Positions 8,911-18,144 are shown, counted from the first letter of the stretch. The stretch is 64,000 nucleotides of DNA from JACKAL01 sp964400355 (GCA_964400355.1 CAYNTO010000018.1:1-64000), one strand, 5' to 3'. Notes: generated by a model not told the origin, from the letters alone. Numbers and translations are program-made.

Positions 8911-9543
8911 ATGAAGAACTGGAACTTTAAGCGCTGGGGCGCTGTTCTTTTTGGGATAAGTCTTTTTGTGGTGTTGGTTGCATCTCTCGTTGCAATTGAT
9001 CCCAAAGATTTGCGTCCAGAAGAGCTGGCCCAGCGTGAGAAGATCCGTGTAAAGGTGCCGGACCACGCTAAAAAAGAAGAGGTGGAGCCAGAGCCACCCA
9101 AAGAAGCTCCACAAGAGAGTTTGCTCTCCACGCTGGCGCCCGATTCTTTTTCCTCAGCGCCGGATCTGGGCGGGGGAGTGGGCTTTGGCTCTGGTGGGTT
9201 TGGCCCTGCTATTGGCGGCGGCGGTGGGTTCGGTGCCGATAGCACTGAGCTTGCGCGCGAAAAAGACAATATCAATCGTCCACCGCGGCTACTGATGAAG
9301 AGTCCTCTCGATTACCCGAGCGAAGCGCGCCAAAACAGTGTCTCAGGTTACGTGATGTTAAAAATTTTGGTGAATGTGTCGGGTGGTGTGGACAACGTAC
9401 AGGTGGAGCAGAGCGAGCCACAAGGTGTGTTCGACGCCTCCGCGAGCCGTTCTGTGCGCGGCTGGAAGTTTGAACCTGCCATTGTTAAAGGCCAGATTGT
9501 GGCGGCGTGGACCTTACAAAAAATAAAGTTTGAGTTGAACTGA
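8911..9543 (+). CDS. tonB: Energy transducer TonB
   Basis: Links the ExbB/ExbD motor to the receptor plug. 210 residues: an N-terminal membrane anchor (AVLFGISLFVVLVASLV), an acidic-proline linker (EEVEPEPPKEAP), a Gly-rich segment, and a C-terminal TonB domain (YPSEARQNSVSGYVMLKILV ... SVRGWKFEPAIVKGQ) with the YP and W.F.PA hallmarks. It starts directly after the stop of the previous gene and overlaps the TPR gene by one base. The Gly-rich insert is unlike the Pro/Lys spacer of E. coli TonB. Confidence 0.92.
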   Translation: MKNWNFKRWGAVLFGISLFVVLVASLVAIDPKDLRPEELAQREKIRVKVPDHAKKEEVEPEPPKEAPQESLLSTLAPDSFSSAPDLGGGVGFGSGGFGPAIGGGGGFGADSTELAREKDNINRPPRLLMKSPLDYPSEARQNSVSGYVMLKILVNVSGGVDNVQVEQSEPQGVFDASASRSVRGWKFEPAIVKGQIVAAWTLQKIKFELN

Positions 9544-10679
9544 TGATGACGATTATTTTCTCCGTATTGATTATTACTTCCAACGCCACACTCGATGCGC
9601 GGTACGATGACTACGACAGCTTTGATCTGGTGCAGGTGTTGATCGACGACAATAAGCTCGAGCTTGCGCAAAAGGAGCTGGACGGAATGTCGCGCGAAGA
9701 AAAACGCAATCCGCAGTATCACTATTTGTCGGGAGTGGTAAAGTACAAAAAGAAAAGTTACAGTGGCGCCGAGAAGGATCTTTTGGGTGCCGCATTTGAT
9801 GCTTCAACACCTCAAGGTAAAAATCGAGATCTTTACCTGGCCCGCGCGCAGTTTCAAAATGGCCGATTCGATAAATGCGCCACTCACTACAAAAACGGGA
9901 TAAGCAGTGCGCTCATCACGGATGACGACGTTATCCACTATTCGAGCTGCGAACAAAAAAACAAATCACCGGAGCGCGCCTGGGCTGTTTTGTCCCAGGG
10001 TTTAAAATCGCGTATTTCGCTCAGTATACTACAAGCTGTGAATGATTTTTTGCTCGCTGAAAAGCTCGCCAATGTGGCCACTCAGATCAGCCTTGAGTGG
10101 TTAGCCCTTCACTCCAAACAGAGCGCCGATTTTATCACTATCGCTGAGATTTTTAATAAGGCTTCACATCCGCGTGGCCGCCTATCAGTTCTCGAGATGG
10201 GTAGGGTGAAGCACCCTCTCGATCTCGACCTCAATCTTCATCTCAATCAGGTCTATTACGAAAAGGGTATGACTCTGGCTGTAGAGGAGGGGTTCGCTCG
10301 TGCGTCTCTTGTCGACGGGAAGTACGCCTATCATGCCGCTGAGACCAATCGCCAGGCCGGTCGCTACGAGCGTTCTCAGTTTTTTAATGCGTCGATCCCC
10401 GATGAGAAAGAACGCCTAAAACAAAAGCTCGCCATCTACGTGGACAAAGGGCAATTCGCTCTGATCGCGTCCATGGAGCCTGCGCTCCAGCGCACCTCAT
10501 TGATCAATGACGACGAGGTTCGCTATGCCCTGGCGTACTCATTGGTGCGCACCGGTCAGTATCAGCGGCCGCTGGGGTACCTTGCCAAGATCACCAATAA
10601 AGATCTTCTCGAAAAGACGGTCATTCTCCGTAATGCCCTCGCCGAGTGTGTAGAGAAAAACACGACCTGTAAGCTTTAG
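9543..10679 (+). CDS. TPR-repeat protein of the TonB operon
   Basis: 378 residues of helical repeats, including KLELAQKELDGMSREEKRNPQYHYLSG-type TPR hairpins at about 35-130 and 200-345. The N-terminus (MMTIIFSVLIITSNA) is a weak signal peptide. A start at ATG 9546 is equally possible. TPR proteins close similar TonB operons in other proteobacteria and probably act as scaffold. It is the last gene of the operon and is followed by a hairpin at 10687. Confidence 0.75.
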   Translation: MMTIIFSVLIITSNATLDARYDDYDSFDLVQVLIDDNKLELAQKELDGMSREEKRNPQYHYLSGVVKYKKKSYSGAEKDLLGAAFDASTPQGKNRDLYLARAQFQNGRFDKCATHYKNGISSALITDDDVIHYSSCEQKNKSPERAWAVLSQGLKSRISLSILQAVNDFLLAEKLANVATQISLEWLALHSKQSADFITIAEIFNKASHPRGRLSVLEMGRVKHPLDLDLNLHLNQVYYEKGMTLAVEEGFARASLVDGKYAYHAAETNRQAGRYERSQFFNASIPDEKERLKQKLAIYVDKGQFALIASMEPALQRTSLINDDEVRYALAYSLVRTGQYQRPLGYLAKITNKDLLEKTVILRNALAECVEKNTTCKL

Positions 10680-10686
10680 ATAATAA

Positions 10687-10717
10687 AAAACCCCTGAGCG
10701 GCTGGCCCAAGGGTTTT
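10687..10717. terminator. Candidate terminator of the TonB operon
   Basis: AAAACCC (10687-10693) pairs with GGGTTTT (10711-10717) around a GC-rich 17-nt loop, between convergent genes. The U-run lies inside the stem, so it could work in both directions but is of moderate quality. Confidence 0.5.
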
Positions 10718-10769
10718 GTAGTTTCAGTATTTAAAGAAGATTTGTCTCTTCTATGTATATGCCGAAAAG

Positions 10770-11279
10770 TTACTTTTTCTTCTTCTTTGCTTTACCGTAA
10801 GAGCGTTGTGTATCGCGCACGGTGATTTGCATCAAGCCACCTGATTTTTTGGCTTCACGAACCCACTCGTTGAGTTTTTTAGCATTTGGCGTTTTCAGGC
10901 GGAGGCATCCGTGAGAAGCTTTTGCACCGTTAACTGCCAAAGACGAACCGTGAACGGCGTAGCCAGAACCGTTGATATGAAGAGCGTAGGGCATTGGATC
11001 ACCGCGGCCGCTAATGTAGCCTCTGCCGTTAATACGTGTGAACTTGGCGGCAGTGTACTCAGGTGTGTTGCTACCCTTAAAACCCGCATTGTTGTTCGGG
11101 TTACCGGGTGAAGTGACCCAGGATTCAGTGAGCGCGCCATTGAGGTACACGTCCATTTGAAAGCACTGAGTGTTGGAACTGGCGCAAGGGTTGTGAACAC
11201 TCACTTCCACGTCAAGAGCGCTTGCGCCTTGAGCGAACATAAGAGTGGATGCAAAAATAGAAAATAGGGTTAGCTTCAT
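10770..11279 (-). CDS. L,D-transpeptidase (YkuD), secreted
   Basis: Peptidoglycan cross-linking or editing enzyme in the periplasm. 169 residues with signal peptide MKLTLFSIFASTLMFAQGASA. The YkuD core shows YAVHGS and the catalytic ASHGCLRL motif (Cys near residue 127). The tail is strongly basic (KAKKKKK), which may bind anionic envelope polymers. The start is supported by GGAG seven bases upstream. It is a short, single-domain member without LysM or PG-binding domain. A second YkuD protein follows at 11497 in the same orientation. Confidence 0.9.
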   Translation of the reverse strand: MKLTLFSIFASTLMFAQGASALDVEVSVHNPCASSNTQCFQMDVYLNGALTESWVTSPGNPNNNAGFKGSNTPEYTAAKFTRINGRGYISGRGDPMPYALHINGSGYAVHGSSLAVNGAKASHGCLRLKTPNAKKLNEWVREAKKSGGLMQITVRDTQRSYGKAKKKKK

Positions 11280-11432
11280 AGGTTTCTCCGATTGGGTTTG
11301 ATTTAGTAGTCTTTTAAATCGAGTTTGCGAATTGTTAAATTGAAATAGTGAGAACGAATACTTATTTCATAGTTGGTTTCACTGTTGGGCTCATGATTGA
11401 GAGTATCAAGAAGGTGCGAGGGGGGAGTTGTT

Positions 11433-11456
11433 GTGACCGGCAGTGCTACCGGTCAC
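11433..11456. other. Hairpin between the two L,D-transpeptidase genes
   Basis: GTGACCGG and CCGGTCAC (8-bp perfect stem, 8-nt loop) lie just downstream of the minus-strand gene at 11497-12114. There is no T-run on either strand, so it is a weak terminator at best, or an mRNA-end structure. Confidence 0.45.
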
Positions 11457-11496
11457 GGGATTGCTCATTGCAGGAGGGCTGGGTTCCAAGTAACCA

Positions 11497-12114
11497 TTAC
11501 TTAACAGTCACTTTGGTCACACCTGAAGCGTGGGAAAGATCCCAAAGAGCTACGGCATTTTCCATGGTTAAACGCACGCAACCGTGGGAGGCCATGCCGC
11601 CCAAGTACTTGTAGTTGCTCTTAACAGTAGCGTGAACACCCACGCAGTTCGGGCGAGCGCGACCGTTCTTCGGCGGGCAGCTTTTAAATACCAACATGCG
11701 GGCCATAGGGGCGTTTCCATAAGATGCCGAGGTGGCGTTTTTAATGCGATTATAAACAGTGTAGGTGCCGTTTGGAGTGGAGCCACCTTTTCCGGTAGAG
11801 GTGAGAACCGGGCCAAAGATTTGGTTGCCGTCGCAAGACGCCGTGAGAGTTTGTGGTTTTGCGCTTTCGTTCACCGTGATATGGAGGGTGCCGCACTTCA
11901 TGCTGGCTTTAAAAAGCATTTCACCGATACCGAGGTCGATCAAATCATCGTCGGCGTTAGCGATATCCAGTTCTGGAAGGCTACCGATCTCTGTGCCCTC
12001 TGCTGTTTGTTGATCCCACTCGGCGATTTCGTTTTGATCCTGTTCGCTGATTGCGAAAGACGTACTTACTGAAACCATCGAAAACACCACTGCTATCACT
12101 GCTCTTTTAAACAT
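11497..12114 (-). CDS. L,D-transpeptidase (YkuD), secreted
   Basis: 205 residues with signal peptide MFKRAVIAVVFSMVSVSTSFA and an AGAGG-type ribosome site. After an acidic spacer (about 25-60), the YkuD domain carries GVHATVKSNYKYLGGMASHGCVRLT, with the catalytic His and Cys in SHGC. It differs from the neighbour at 10770 in length and in having extra cysteines (SCPPKNGRARPNC). Together they form a pair of periplasmic cell-wall enzymes. Predatory Bdellovibrio-type bacteria encode many such enzymes for wall remodelling; whether that applies here is inference. Confidence 0.9.
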   Translation of the reverse strand: MFKRAVIAVVFSMVSVSTSFAISEQDQNEIAEWDQQTAEGTEIGSLPELDIANADDDLIDLGIGEMLFKASMKCGTLHITVNESAKPQTLTASCDGNQIFGPVLTSTGKGGSTPNGTYTVYNRIKNATSASYGNAPMARMLVFKSCPPKNGRARPNCVGVHATVKSNYKYLGGMASHGCVRLTMENAVALWDLSHASGVTKVTVK

Positions 12115-12341
12115 GACGACCTCTCTTTAATTAAAAAGTAAAATTGTTTTGATAGAATAGAGAGCAAGCGAGGGGCCACAATTTGTCACAGGTGCATGCC
12201 AATGGAAATAAAGCGAGGATCTAATAACTTAGCGAAATTGCTGAATGAAAAGACCTAGATTGGAACTAGCGCAAACCCTGTAAAAAGGGGAGAGTTGTCG
12301 AGCGATTCAACGGCAATCAAAACGTGTGCCGATCGCACAGC

Positions 12342-14081
12342 TTATCTAAAGGTTTTGCGGAAACCGATATTGAGGATCTCGAAATCGGTGGTGTGATTGG
12401 AGAGGGGGCTCCTGTAAGTCGTAGAGCTATAATCCAAAAACAGTGTGAGGGAATCATGAGCCTTGGAGGGATCAATGCGAATGCCAAGGCTTGCGCCCAT
12501 TTCGCGGTTATTCAAATCAAAATCGAAGTCTTGACCAGTTGGACCAAATCGGAAATCGAGCCAGAAGCGCTCGTTCTCAACGCCAACCTTAGCTTGGAAG
12601 CCCACGAAGGAGCGAAAGCCGAAATCGCTGCTCGATTCAAACATCGACAAGTAGTACATACCTAAACCCACTTTGAGTGGCGTTTTCTCAAGACCAACTG
12701 GAGTGGTGTACATGAGCCACTGGTCTCCGCGGAACAGTGGGGTGTTTTCATAAACATCCGCCGGTTCGTGAGAGACGGGGATCGAAATGGCCAAGGTGCC
12801 TTGCAGCTCGAGATCCACGTAAATGGGTGCATATATGCCAAGGCCTACGCCAACTGCAGATTGTTTAAATGGCTCATCGAGGAAACTCTGCTCCAGATTG
12901 AACGTGTTGTACATCATGAGTGCGTCGTAGGAGAATGTGTTGTCGAACACTTCTTCGTCTTCACCTGGACGTTTTTTCATCCAGCGACTAAAGATTTTAT
13001 TTTCTGAATTTAAGTTGTCTTGAAACACATAGTAGCGGGAGAGCCGCATCGCGCGCTCTTCATCGGTTTCAAATTGCGTGTCTTTACCGTTTAAGCTCAA
13101 TATATTGCGTGGCACCGAGGTGATGCGGCGGCGAGCGTAATAAGAGGGAATCCAGCCAATGCGTGTATGAACCACGCCCATTTTGTCTGTGAGCTTGTAG
13201 CCGATCTTGTAGTAGAGCTGTAAAGTGTCTTTGCGCGTGCGCATGTCGCTCACCACTGCAAAACTGGTATCTATTAGTAGTGCGCTCACATGGTGATCGA
13301 TGCGATCGATACAGACATCGGAACCCAACTCGCAATCCTTCCACGTCCATGAACCCGGACGGCTGAATACGGGAACGGAACTCAGATCGCGCGGTACGAG
13401 GATGTCGAGATCAATTGCCGCCTGAGTGGCGTGAATGGTATCAAAGTTTTTCCAATCATAGTATGTATAGAAGTTGCTCGGGTCACCAGATTCGCGGCGG
13501 CCTACTTGGCGCCACACACCTTGGTTGTCACGGTCCATGCGCATCTTGTGAATGTATTCGCTACTGGTATCTACAACTTTTACCATTTCTCCAGGCAATA
13601 TGCGGCCGACCGCTGGGCGGTAAGTATTGGCATCGAGATAAATATCACGCGCTGGATTGCCGGCGATGGGGCGTAGTTCAATAAAGTAGACGACCTTAGG
13701 GTCGATTTCGTTGTTCTTGAGAACTCCGATTTTAGGATCGGCTTCGTTTTGCTGCTGATAGCTTGGCAGTACTGGCTGCTTGTTTTCCGGGTACAGCGAG
13801 TTGTTCTGGTAGTTCGGAGCCGAAGGGTAGGCTTGAATTTGACGATCGCGATCGTTCTGAGGCTTGAGATCCGGATGCAATTCTTCGAGAGTCTTCTGTT
13901 GGCGCGTCTGCTCAGTGAGAAGATTGATTTTTTGTTTGTCCTCGAGAGTGACATTCGGCTTGTGATCTTCAAACACGATAGAGCCGAAATGCACAGAATC
14001 TGCGGCATAGGTGTTCCCGGTGTTCATTGTAAAAACACCGAAAGAGAGGATCAACATGAGGAATCGAGAAGTTACCACCAT
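12342..14081 (-). CDS. Secreted protein with SH3-like region and C-terminal barrel-like domain
   Basis: Unrecognised, 579 residues. A hydrophobic N-terminus (MLILSFGVFTMNTGNTYA) is the signal peptide. Residues 30-125 are polar and Gln/Pro-rich. Residues about 130-195 (VYFIELRPIAGNPARD..., LPGEMVKVVDTSSEY, GVWRQVGRR) look like an SH3-type module. From about 400 onwards amphipathic strands alternate (VGLGIYAPIYVDLELQGTL, FWLDFRFGPTGQDFDF, LTLFLDYSSTTY), typical of an outer-membrane barrel. The ending, GFRKTFR, is near-canonical. Probably an outer-membrane protein exposing a wall-binding region; function unknown. Confidence 0.7.
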   Translation of the reverse strand: MVVTSRFLMLILSFGVFTMNTGNTYAADSVHFGSIVFEDHKPNVTLEDKQKINLLTEQTRQQKTLEELHPDLKPQNDRDRQIQAYPSAPNYQNNSLYPENKQPVLPSYQQQNEADPKIGVLKNNEIDPKVVYFIELRPIAGNPARDIYLDANTYRPAVGRILPGEMVKVVDTSSEYIHKMRMDRDNQGVWRQVGRRESGDPSNFYTYYDWKNFDTIHATQAAIDLDILVPRDLSSVPVFSRPGSWTWKDCELGSDVCIDRIDHHVSALLIDTSFAVVSDMRTRKDTLQLYYKIGYKLTDKMGVVHTRIGWIPSYYARRRITSVPRNILSLNGKDTQFETDEERAMRLSRYYVFQDNLNSENKIFSRWMKKRPGEDEEVFDNTFSYDALMMYNTFNLEQSFLDEPFKQSAVGVGLGIYAPIYVDLELQGTLAISIPVSHEPADVYENTPLFRGDQWLMYTTPVGLEKTPLKVGLGMYYLSMFESSSDFGFRSFVGFQAKVGVENERFWLDFRFGPTGQDFDFDLNNREMGASLGIRIDPSKAHDSLTLFLDYSSTTYRSPLSNHTTDFEILNIGFRKTFR

Positions 14082-14228
14082 AATATGTCAGTCTTTCTTT
14101 CGGACGATTGTTATTTCGTTTTGAGAAAAATCGGTCTAGTTTGCTAAAAAACACACCTTGGTCGGGAATAGATTGCGCACATTCGTCGAATTTGAAAGAA
14201 TGGTAGAAATCCCCTCTAAGGAGTCCTT

Positions 14229-14642
14229 ATGAAAGTCCTGCTCATGTCCCTGTGTCTACTTGCCGCTACATTGGTGCAGGCGCAGCACAAATTCATCGAA
14301 ATGAATCCGCCCAAAGCCAAGCCCTATTTGAAATCTCAGCTGGAGCGCATGGACGCCATCAATCAGTTCCGCAATGAAGGTGTAATTGGTGAAACGGATT
14401 CAGCGATGCTTGCCATCCACGACACCTCCAAGCTCAAAGCGGCGCAGATAAAAAAGGTTAAAGAGGTGATGGACGCTGAAAACAAGGATCGCAAAGCTAT
14501 TTTAGACGAAATTGCCAAGTTCAATAAGCTCACTGATAAAGAAAAAGAAATTCTCATTCGCAGTGCTTACGAAACCCACAAAAATCGCTCGATTAAGAAC
14601 AGTTACTATTTTGAAAAAGATGCCTGGCACAAAAAGTACTAA
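14229..14642 (+). CDS. YdbL-like (DUF1318) secreted protein
   Basis: 137 residues with signal peptide MKVLLMSLCLLAATLVQA. The sequence VIGETDSAMLAI, then the helical MDAENKDRKAILDEIAKFN and the C-terminal YYFEKDAWHKKY resemble the order of conserved elements in YdbL/DUF1318 proteins. In enterobacteria these sit with YnbE and the envelope protein YdbH; here the neighbour is an OM barrel (14652). A ribosome site AAGGAG precedes the start. Likely an envelope accessory protein. Confidence 0.6.
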   Translation: MKVLLMSLCLLAATLVQAQHKFIEMNPPKAKPYLKSQLERMDAINQFRNEGVIGETDSAMLAIHDTSKLKAAQIKKVKEVMDAENKDRKAILDEIAKFNKLTDKEKEILIRSAYETHKNRSIKNSYYFEKDAWHKKY

Positions 14643-14651
14643 GGAGTTTAC

Positions 14652-15350
14652 GTGCGTTTATTGGTTTCTCTCACCATTGTTGTTTTCAGTACTGTGGCTA
14701 CGGCGCAATCCTCATTTAAGGGTTCGCCCTTTGGTAGCGGCTTTGGTCTCAAAGGGGTGAACACGTATGGTGGGTTTGGTTTCGCTGAATACGATGTGAA
14801 GTCGCCTGAGAACAATTTTCGCATGGATCAGGGTATATTTGCTTTTATCGGCGGCGAACGGGATATAAACGATCACGGTTTGTCGGTAACGGTCTCTTTC
14901 AATTATATGACGACTGAGGGGCAGTCATTTTACGATTATTCCACTCTTGGTGGCGTTCGCTATACGGGTACGGATATCGCCTTTGATTCTACAAATTATC
15001 AGTTGGGTCTGGGTTTTAAACAGCGTTTCTTTCCGAGCGGGTGGTTTCGTCCTTATGTTGAGGCGGGCGGCCTGTTTGGTTACCACGAGATCAAGTACAA
15101 AGGTAATTTGAGCGCTATTCAAATGGTGGCTGGTGGCGGCGATCCCAACGCTTATAAACGCAAGGACGGCCTTACTGGCGTCGGTTACTACGGAGAGGCG
15201 GGCGTAGAGGTGGATTTTTCAGAAACTTACGGAATACGCGTGGGTGGGCGTTACCAAATCACCGAAACACGAGCCTTTGAAACGCTTGCGGACGAGAAAG
15301 TAAAGTTCGATACACTGGTCTTTCAGCTAGCTTTTTTGTTAAGAATTTAA
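14652..15350 (+). CDS. Outer-membrane beta-barrel protein
   Basis: Starts with GTG 14652 six bases after AAGGAG, giving signal peptide MRLLVSLTIVVFSTVATA. The 210-residue mature part is built of alternating-hydrophobicity strands (NYQLGLGFKQRFFPSGWFRPYVEAGGLF is split by turns) and ends LAFLLRI. Size and pattern fit an 8-12 strand barrel of the OmpA/OmpW-like class. It follows the YdbL-like gene by 9 nt and is probably cotranscribed. No ligand can be inferred. Confidence 0.75.
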   Translation: MRLLVSLTIVVFSTVATAQSSFKGSPFGSGFGLKGVNTYGGFGFAEYDVKSPENNFRMDQGIFAFIGGERDINDHGLSVTVSFNYMTTEGQSFYDYSTLGGVRYTGTDIAFDSTNYQLGLGFKQRFFPSGWFRPYVEAGGLFGYHEIKYKGNLSAIQMVAGGGDPNAYKRKDGLTGVGYYGEAGVEVDFSETYGIRVGGRYQITETRAFETLADEKVKFDTLVFQLAFLLRI

Positions 15351-15564
15351 ATCAATCGCTACACACGAATAACTCAATTTAAGGTACCCTGGACCTAAGG
15401 ATGGTAAAGGGTTTCCGGCCTTTTGAACATATTCTGGTCAATACCTGGCCATAAGCAGTTAATTGCAGTTCTAAGAATAGTTTTTCTGATTTTTGTCGGG
15501 GTGGCTTTAGTCTATGTCCAGTCGAGTCGATGAATCCCCTGTCAATTCAAAAGGGAGAAGGACT

Positions 15565-16332
15565 ATGAAGAAGTATATTATTCTATTAGCAGCAACATCA
15601 ATGGTTCTCGCATCGTGCGGTAAGAACGACAACGCAGTTGTATCAGATGACACCATGGAAGCCATAGCCGGCGTGCAAGATACAGACAACACATCAGACG
15701 TTACATTCGCCGACGAAGACGAAATGGAATCTGACGAACACGTTCTTACTCCAGAACAAGAGATCGAATATTTTACTGATCTAGAAGCGATGGGTAAAGC
15801 CACGGCTTTCAAATTCGCACAAACATCTTGGAAAGAGTGTAAAGATCCTATCTCTGGAAACTACACGGGTTACAAGTGTGCCTCGAGCCGCGGTATTTCG
15901 GTTATTCTTAAAAGCTATATCGATACTCACATGTACAAGTGTGTGAACAAAGGTTTAACCGCCCAAGGTGGCGGCGTTATGGCCGATCTTCACATCGTGC
16001 ACGCTGGTATTTTAGGTGACCGCAATCACTCACCGAAGAGCATGCACGCAGAAAATCGCGCGATTGATATTAAGTCCCTACAAGTGACTTTGAAGTCTGG
16101 CGGCACAAAAACGTTTACATTCTCTGGCACTAAGGACAAAGCGTTTTACAATGCCTTTAGAAGCTGTTGGGGTGATATCGTAAAGACGTATAACGGTTGT
16201 CCGTTGTACAAAGGCACTGCGGGTTTAACAGGTTCTATTGGTAAAGAGGACAAGAACCATCAACACCACATGCACACCTCGGTTCCTTATTGCTTAAAGG
16301 GCAAATACGGCCCTGGATTTTATCAAAAATAG
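15565..16332 (+). CDS. Lipoprotein with M15/extensin-like metallopeptidase domain
   Basis: ATG 15565 follows GGGAGAAGGA and begins a lipobox signal peptide (MVLASC, Cys18). An acidic linker (about 20-75) leads to a C-terminal domain with SMHAENRAIDI and, nearer the end, HQHHMHTSVPYC. That His...Asp...His-x-His layout matches zinc sites of M15-type D,D- or L,D-carboxypeptidases and extensin-like proteins that cut peptidoglycan peptides. A catalytic role is probable but not proven by motif alone. Eight or so cysteines suggest disulfides. Ends at a strong terminator. Confidence 0.7.
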   Translation: MKKYIILLAATSMVLASCGKNDNAVVSDDTMEAIAGVQDTDNTSDVTFADEDEMESDEHVLTPEQEIEYFTDLEAMGKATAFKFAQTSWKECKDPISGNYTGYKCASSRGISVILKSYIDTHMYKCVNKGLTAQGGGVMADLHIVHAGILGDRNHSPKSMHAENRAIDIKSLQVTLKSGGTKTFTFSGTKDKAFYNAFRSCWGDIVKTYNGCPLYKGTAGLTGSIGKEDKNHQHHMHTSVPYCLKGKYGPGFYQK

Positions 16333-16361
16333 TTTTTTCGGAAGACAAGTAATACCCACCC

Positions 16362-16394
16362 AGGCCGCGACCCCATGTCGTGGCCTTTTTTATT
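16362..16394 (+). terminator. Strong intrinsic terminator
   Basis: AGGCCGCGAC and GTCGTGGCCT form a 10-bp stem (one G-U pair) with loop CCCAT, followed directly by a run of T residues. It ends the lipoprotein transcript. Confidence 0.9.
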
Positions 16395-16441
16395 TGTGGC
16401 CATAATGTTAGCTGCTCGGTCAGCGCTCCTGCGCAATGATG

Positions 16442-17065
16442 TTAGTGGGCGAGGTGGCACACTTGGCGTTTCGAGTAGTCGATAGAGCCTTTGCGAGCCC
16501 CTAACCAATTGAGCTCCGTTGCTTCGAAGTCCACGCTGCGTTCCGCATACAGTTCGCCCTGCGACCAATAGATTTTCCAGGATTCCGTTCGTGTCGCTTT
16601 GTCGGAGAAGTCATCCCCCGGTTTTTCAATTGTGAATGGTTTTTCCGCGGAGATGGTAAAGGATGCACAGGTCCCGGGTTCTTCACCGGCGATGCACTTG
16701 AGTGAGTCGTCGATGACGAACAGGTCATTGGCAACATCAGGCTCGGTCTTTTTGATATTGATGTTGTAACCAAAGTTAAGGTCAGTAACCGTGGCGTTGA
16801 GTGTGCCTTTCTCAGCAAAGCTTAGATAGGGCCCAAACACCTGGAAGCTCTCGGGCTCGTTGGCAGTCTGGAGGGACTCGTCCATAAAACAGGAGTACTC
16901 CAGAGTGCCATGTTCGCTGAAGAGCAGTTTTACATCTTCATAGGAAAGTGCCTCCGCTTTTTTAATTTCGGCCGAGATAAAATCGTAGTCCGAGATCGTG
17001 GCTGCGTGAGTGGTGGTTACGGTGGATAGGGTGGCTGCGATGAATAAAGTCATAAGTGTTTTCAT
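16442..17065 (-). CDS. Secreted protein of unknown function
   Basis: 207 residues with a clear signal peptide (MKTLMTLFIAATLSTVTTTHA). The mature part is strand-rich and contains four scattered cysteines (EYSCFMDES, LKCIAGEEPGTC, RQVCHLAH), compatible with two disulfides in the periplasm. No family is recognised. No Shine-Dalgarno site is visible before ATG 17065. It is monocistronic, convergent with the M15-like lipoprotein gene. Confidence 0.65.
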   Translation of the reverse strand: MKTLMTLFIAATLSTVTTTHAATISDYDFISAEIKKAEALSYEDVKLLFSEHGTLEYSCFMDESLQTANEPESFQVFGPYLSFAEKGTLNATVTDLNFGYNINIKKTEPDVANDLFVIDDSLKCIAGEEPGTCASFTISAEKPFTIEKPGDDFSDKATRTESWKIYWSQGELYAERSVDFEATELNWLGARKGSIDYSKRQVCHLAH

Positions 17066-17195
17066 AATTCGTGAATTAGCAGCCCCACTTCAAAAACCGA
17101 AGTGCGTTCTCGACAGTTGAACTTTTTTCCCACTCCACATTCCAAGAATTTCTATTTGTGTAAATCACTAAACATTTACTCCACGGTTTGTGAAA

Positions 17196-17216
17196 GAGTG
17201 GAGAGTGGAGAGTGGA
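17196..17216 (+). repeat. 7-bp tandem repeat (GAGTGGA x3)
   Basis: Three perfect copies of GAGTGGA in direct tandem, followed by a partial GAGA. Slippage-prone, non-coding. Confidence 0.85.
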
Positions 17217-17323
17217 GAGATGAATCTTCTGTTCGCAATAATTTATTGCTGCAACTTAATGAGTAAGAAGAAGCTTCAAACATTGATCTGATTTTTAGAC
17301 GGAGGCCTCTATTTTGTAGAGTT

Positions 17324-17365
17324 GATGTTGTAGAGGAGATGTTGTAGAGGAGATGTTGTAGAGGA
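17324..17365 (+). repeat. 14-bp tandem repeat (GATGTTGTAGAGGA x3)
   Basis: Three perfect 14-bp units, with a degenerate copy on the left (TTGTAGAGTT) and a partial one on the right (GATGTGATAG). Each unit ends in an AGAGGA that resembles a ribosome site, but no ORF follows. Confidence 0.85.
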
Positions 17366-17590
17366 GATGTGATAGAAGGTGTTCCTGTGTAGCGATGCTT
17401 TGGAGGTGATTCTCATGAAGTGCCATCGTGAAATCAGCACTTAAAAATCAATAAATAAAGTTCGGTGCGGATTCTCGATTGGAGTTTCATATTAGGCGAA
17501 TTTGCGATCCGAAAATCACAACTCAATTTATCCGAGGTTTTTTACCGGATATAGGTTGGTTTTCTACCTTCGTTCACGTATGTTTCTTCT

Positions 17591-18136
17591 ATGAAAAAAC
17601 GTAATTCGCAAATGCAACTTTTCAAGAGCAACTCGTTGTCCTATGGGGGCGAGTTGTTAAAAACCCGGGCAGGCCGACGCAATGGGAGGCCGCTAGATAC
17701 AAAGAACTCTATGCACCTCGTTCTTCGTTCCTCAAGAGCCAAGGGAGAATTCTCTTTCAGACGTAGTCGCCATAGGAGCTCCATCAAATCAATTATTAAA
17801 AAATTCTCGAGAAGGTACGCCATCCACATAATTTCGATCGCCAATGTGGGAAATCATATTCATATTCACTTTAAACTTGCACTTCGAAGCACCTACCGAC
17901 CATTTATTCGCGCTGTTACAGGTGCAATCGCAATGGCCGTAACTGGGGTGAGTCGGTGGAAGGCCTCTCCGCTGGGGAAATTTTGGGACTACAGGCCCTT
18001 TACACGCGTTGTGGTCGGTGCTTCGGCAGCGTTGAATCTCAACAATTATATTGAGGTGAATCAGTGGGAAGGGTTAGGGGCATGCCGGTTCCAGGCGCGT
18101 CTCCTTGTGGCGACAAATAATCATAGGCTGGAATGA
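17591..18136 (+). CDS. REP-associated tyrosine transposase-like protein (Y1/HUH)
   Basis: 181 residues of the single-domain Y1 transposase type. The HUH metal motif is visible as NHIHIH (His89-Ile-His91), preceded by SMHLVLRSS and a basic helix (KSIIKKFSRRY). A candidate nucleophilic Tyr lies in NNYIEVNQWEG near residue 154, the place expected in RAYT proteins. RAYTs are solitary, domesticated relatives of IS200/IS605 transposases that act on nearby REP-type repeats. A 35-bp tandem array follows within 200 bp, consistent with such a partnership. No flanking IS ends were found. Confidence 0.75.
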   Translation: MKKRNSQMQLFKSNSLSYGGELLKTRAGRRNGRPLDTKNSMHLVLRSSRAKGEFSFRRSRHRSSIKSIIKKFSRRYAIHIISIANVGNHIHIHFKLALRSTYRPFIRAVTGAIAMAVTGVSRWKASPLGKFWDYRPFTRVVVGASAALNLNNYIEVNQWEGLGACRFQARLLVATNNHRLE

Positions 18137-18144
18137 ATGAGCGG

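Larger units (their letters stand above)
17066..17590. other. Gene-poor stretch with short tandem repeats
   Basis: No supportable ORF on either strand. It holds two micro-repeat tracts (described separately at 17196 and 17324) and is otherwise AT-rich. It may contain the promoter of the minus-strand gene starting at 17065, but no convincing -35/-10 pair was found. Confidence 0.5.

Noticed and set aside
11433..11456. Strong terminator between the L,D-transpeptidase genes
   Set aside because: The stem is good but no U-run exists on either strand, so it is listed only as a hairpin.
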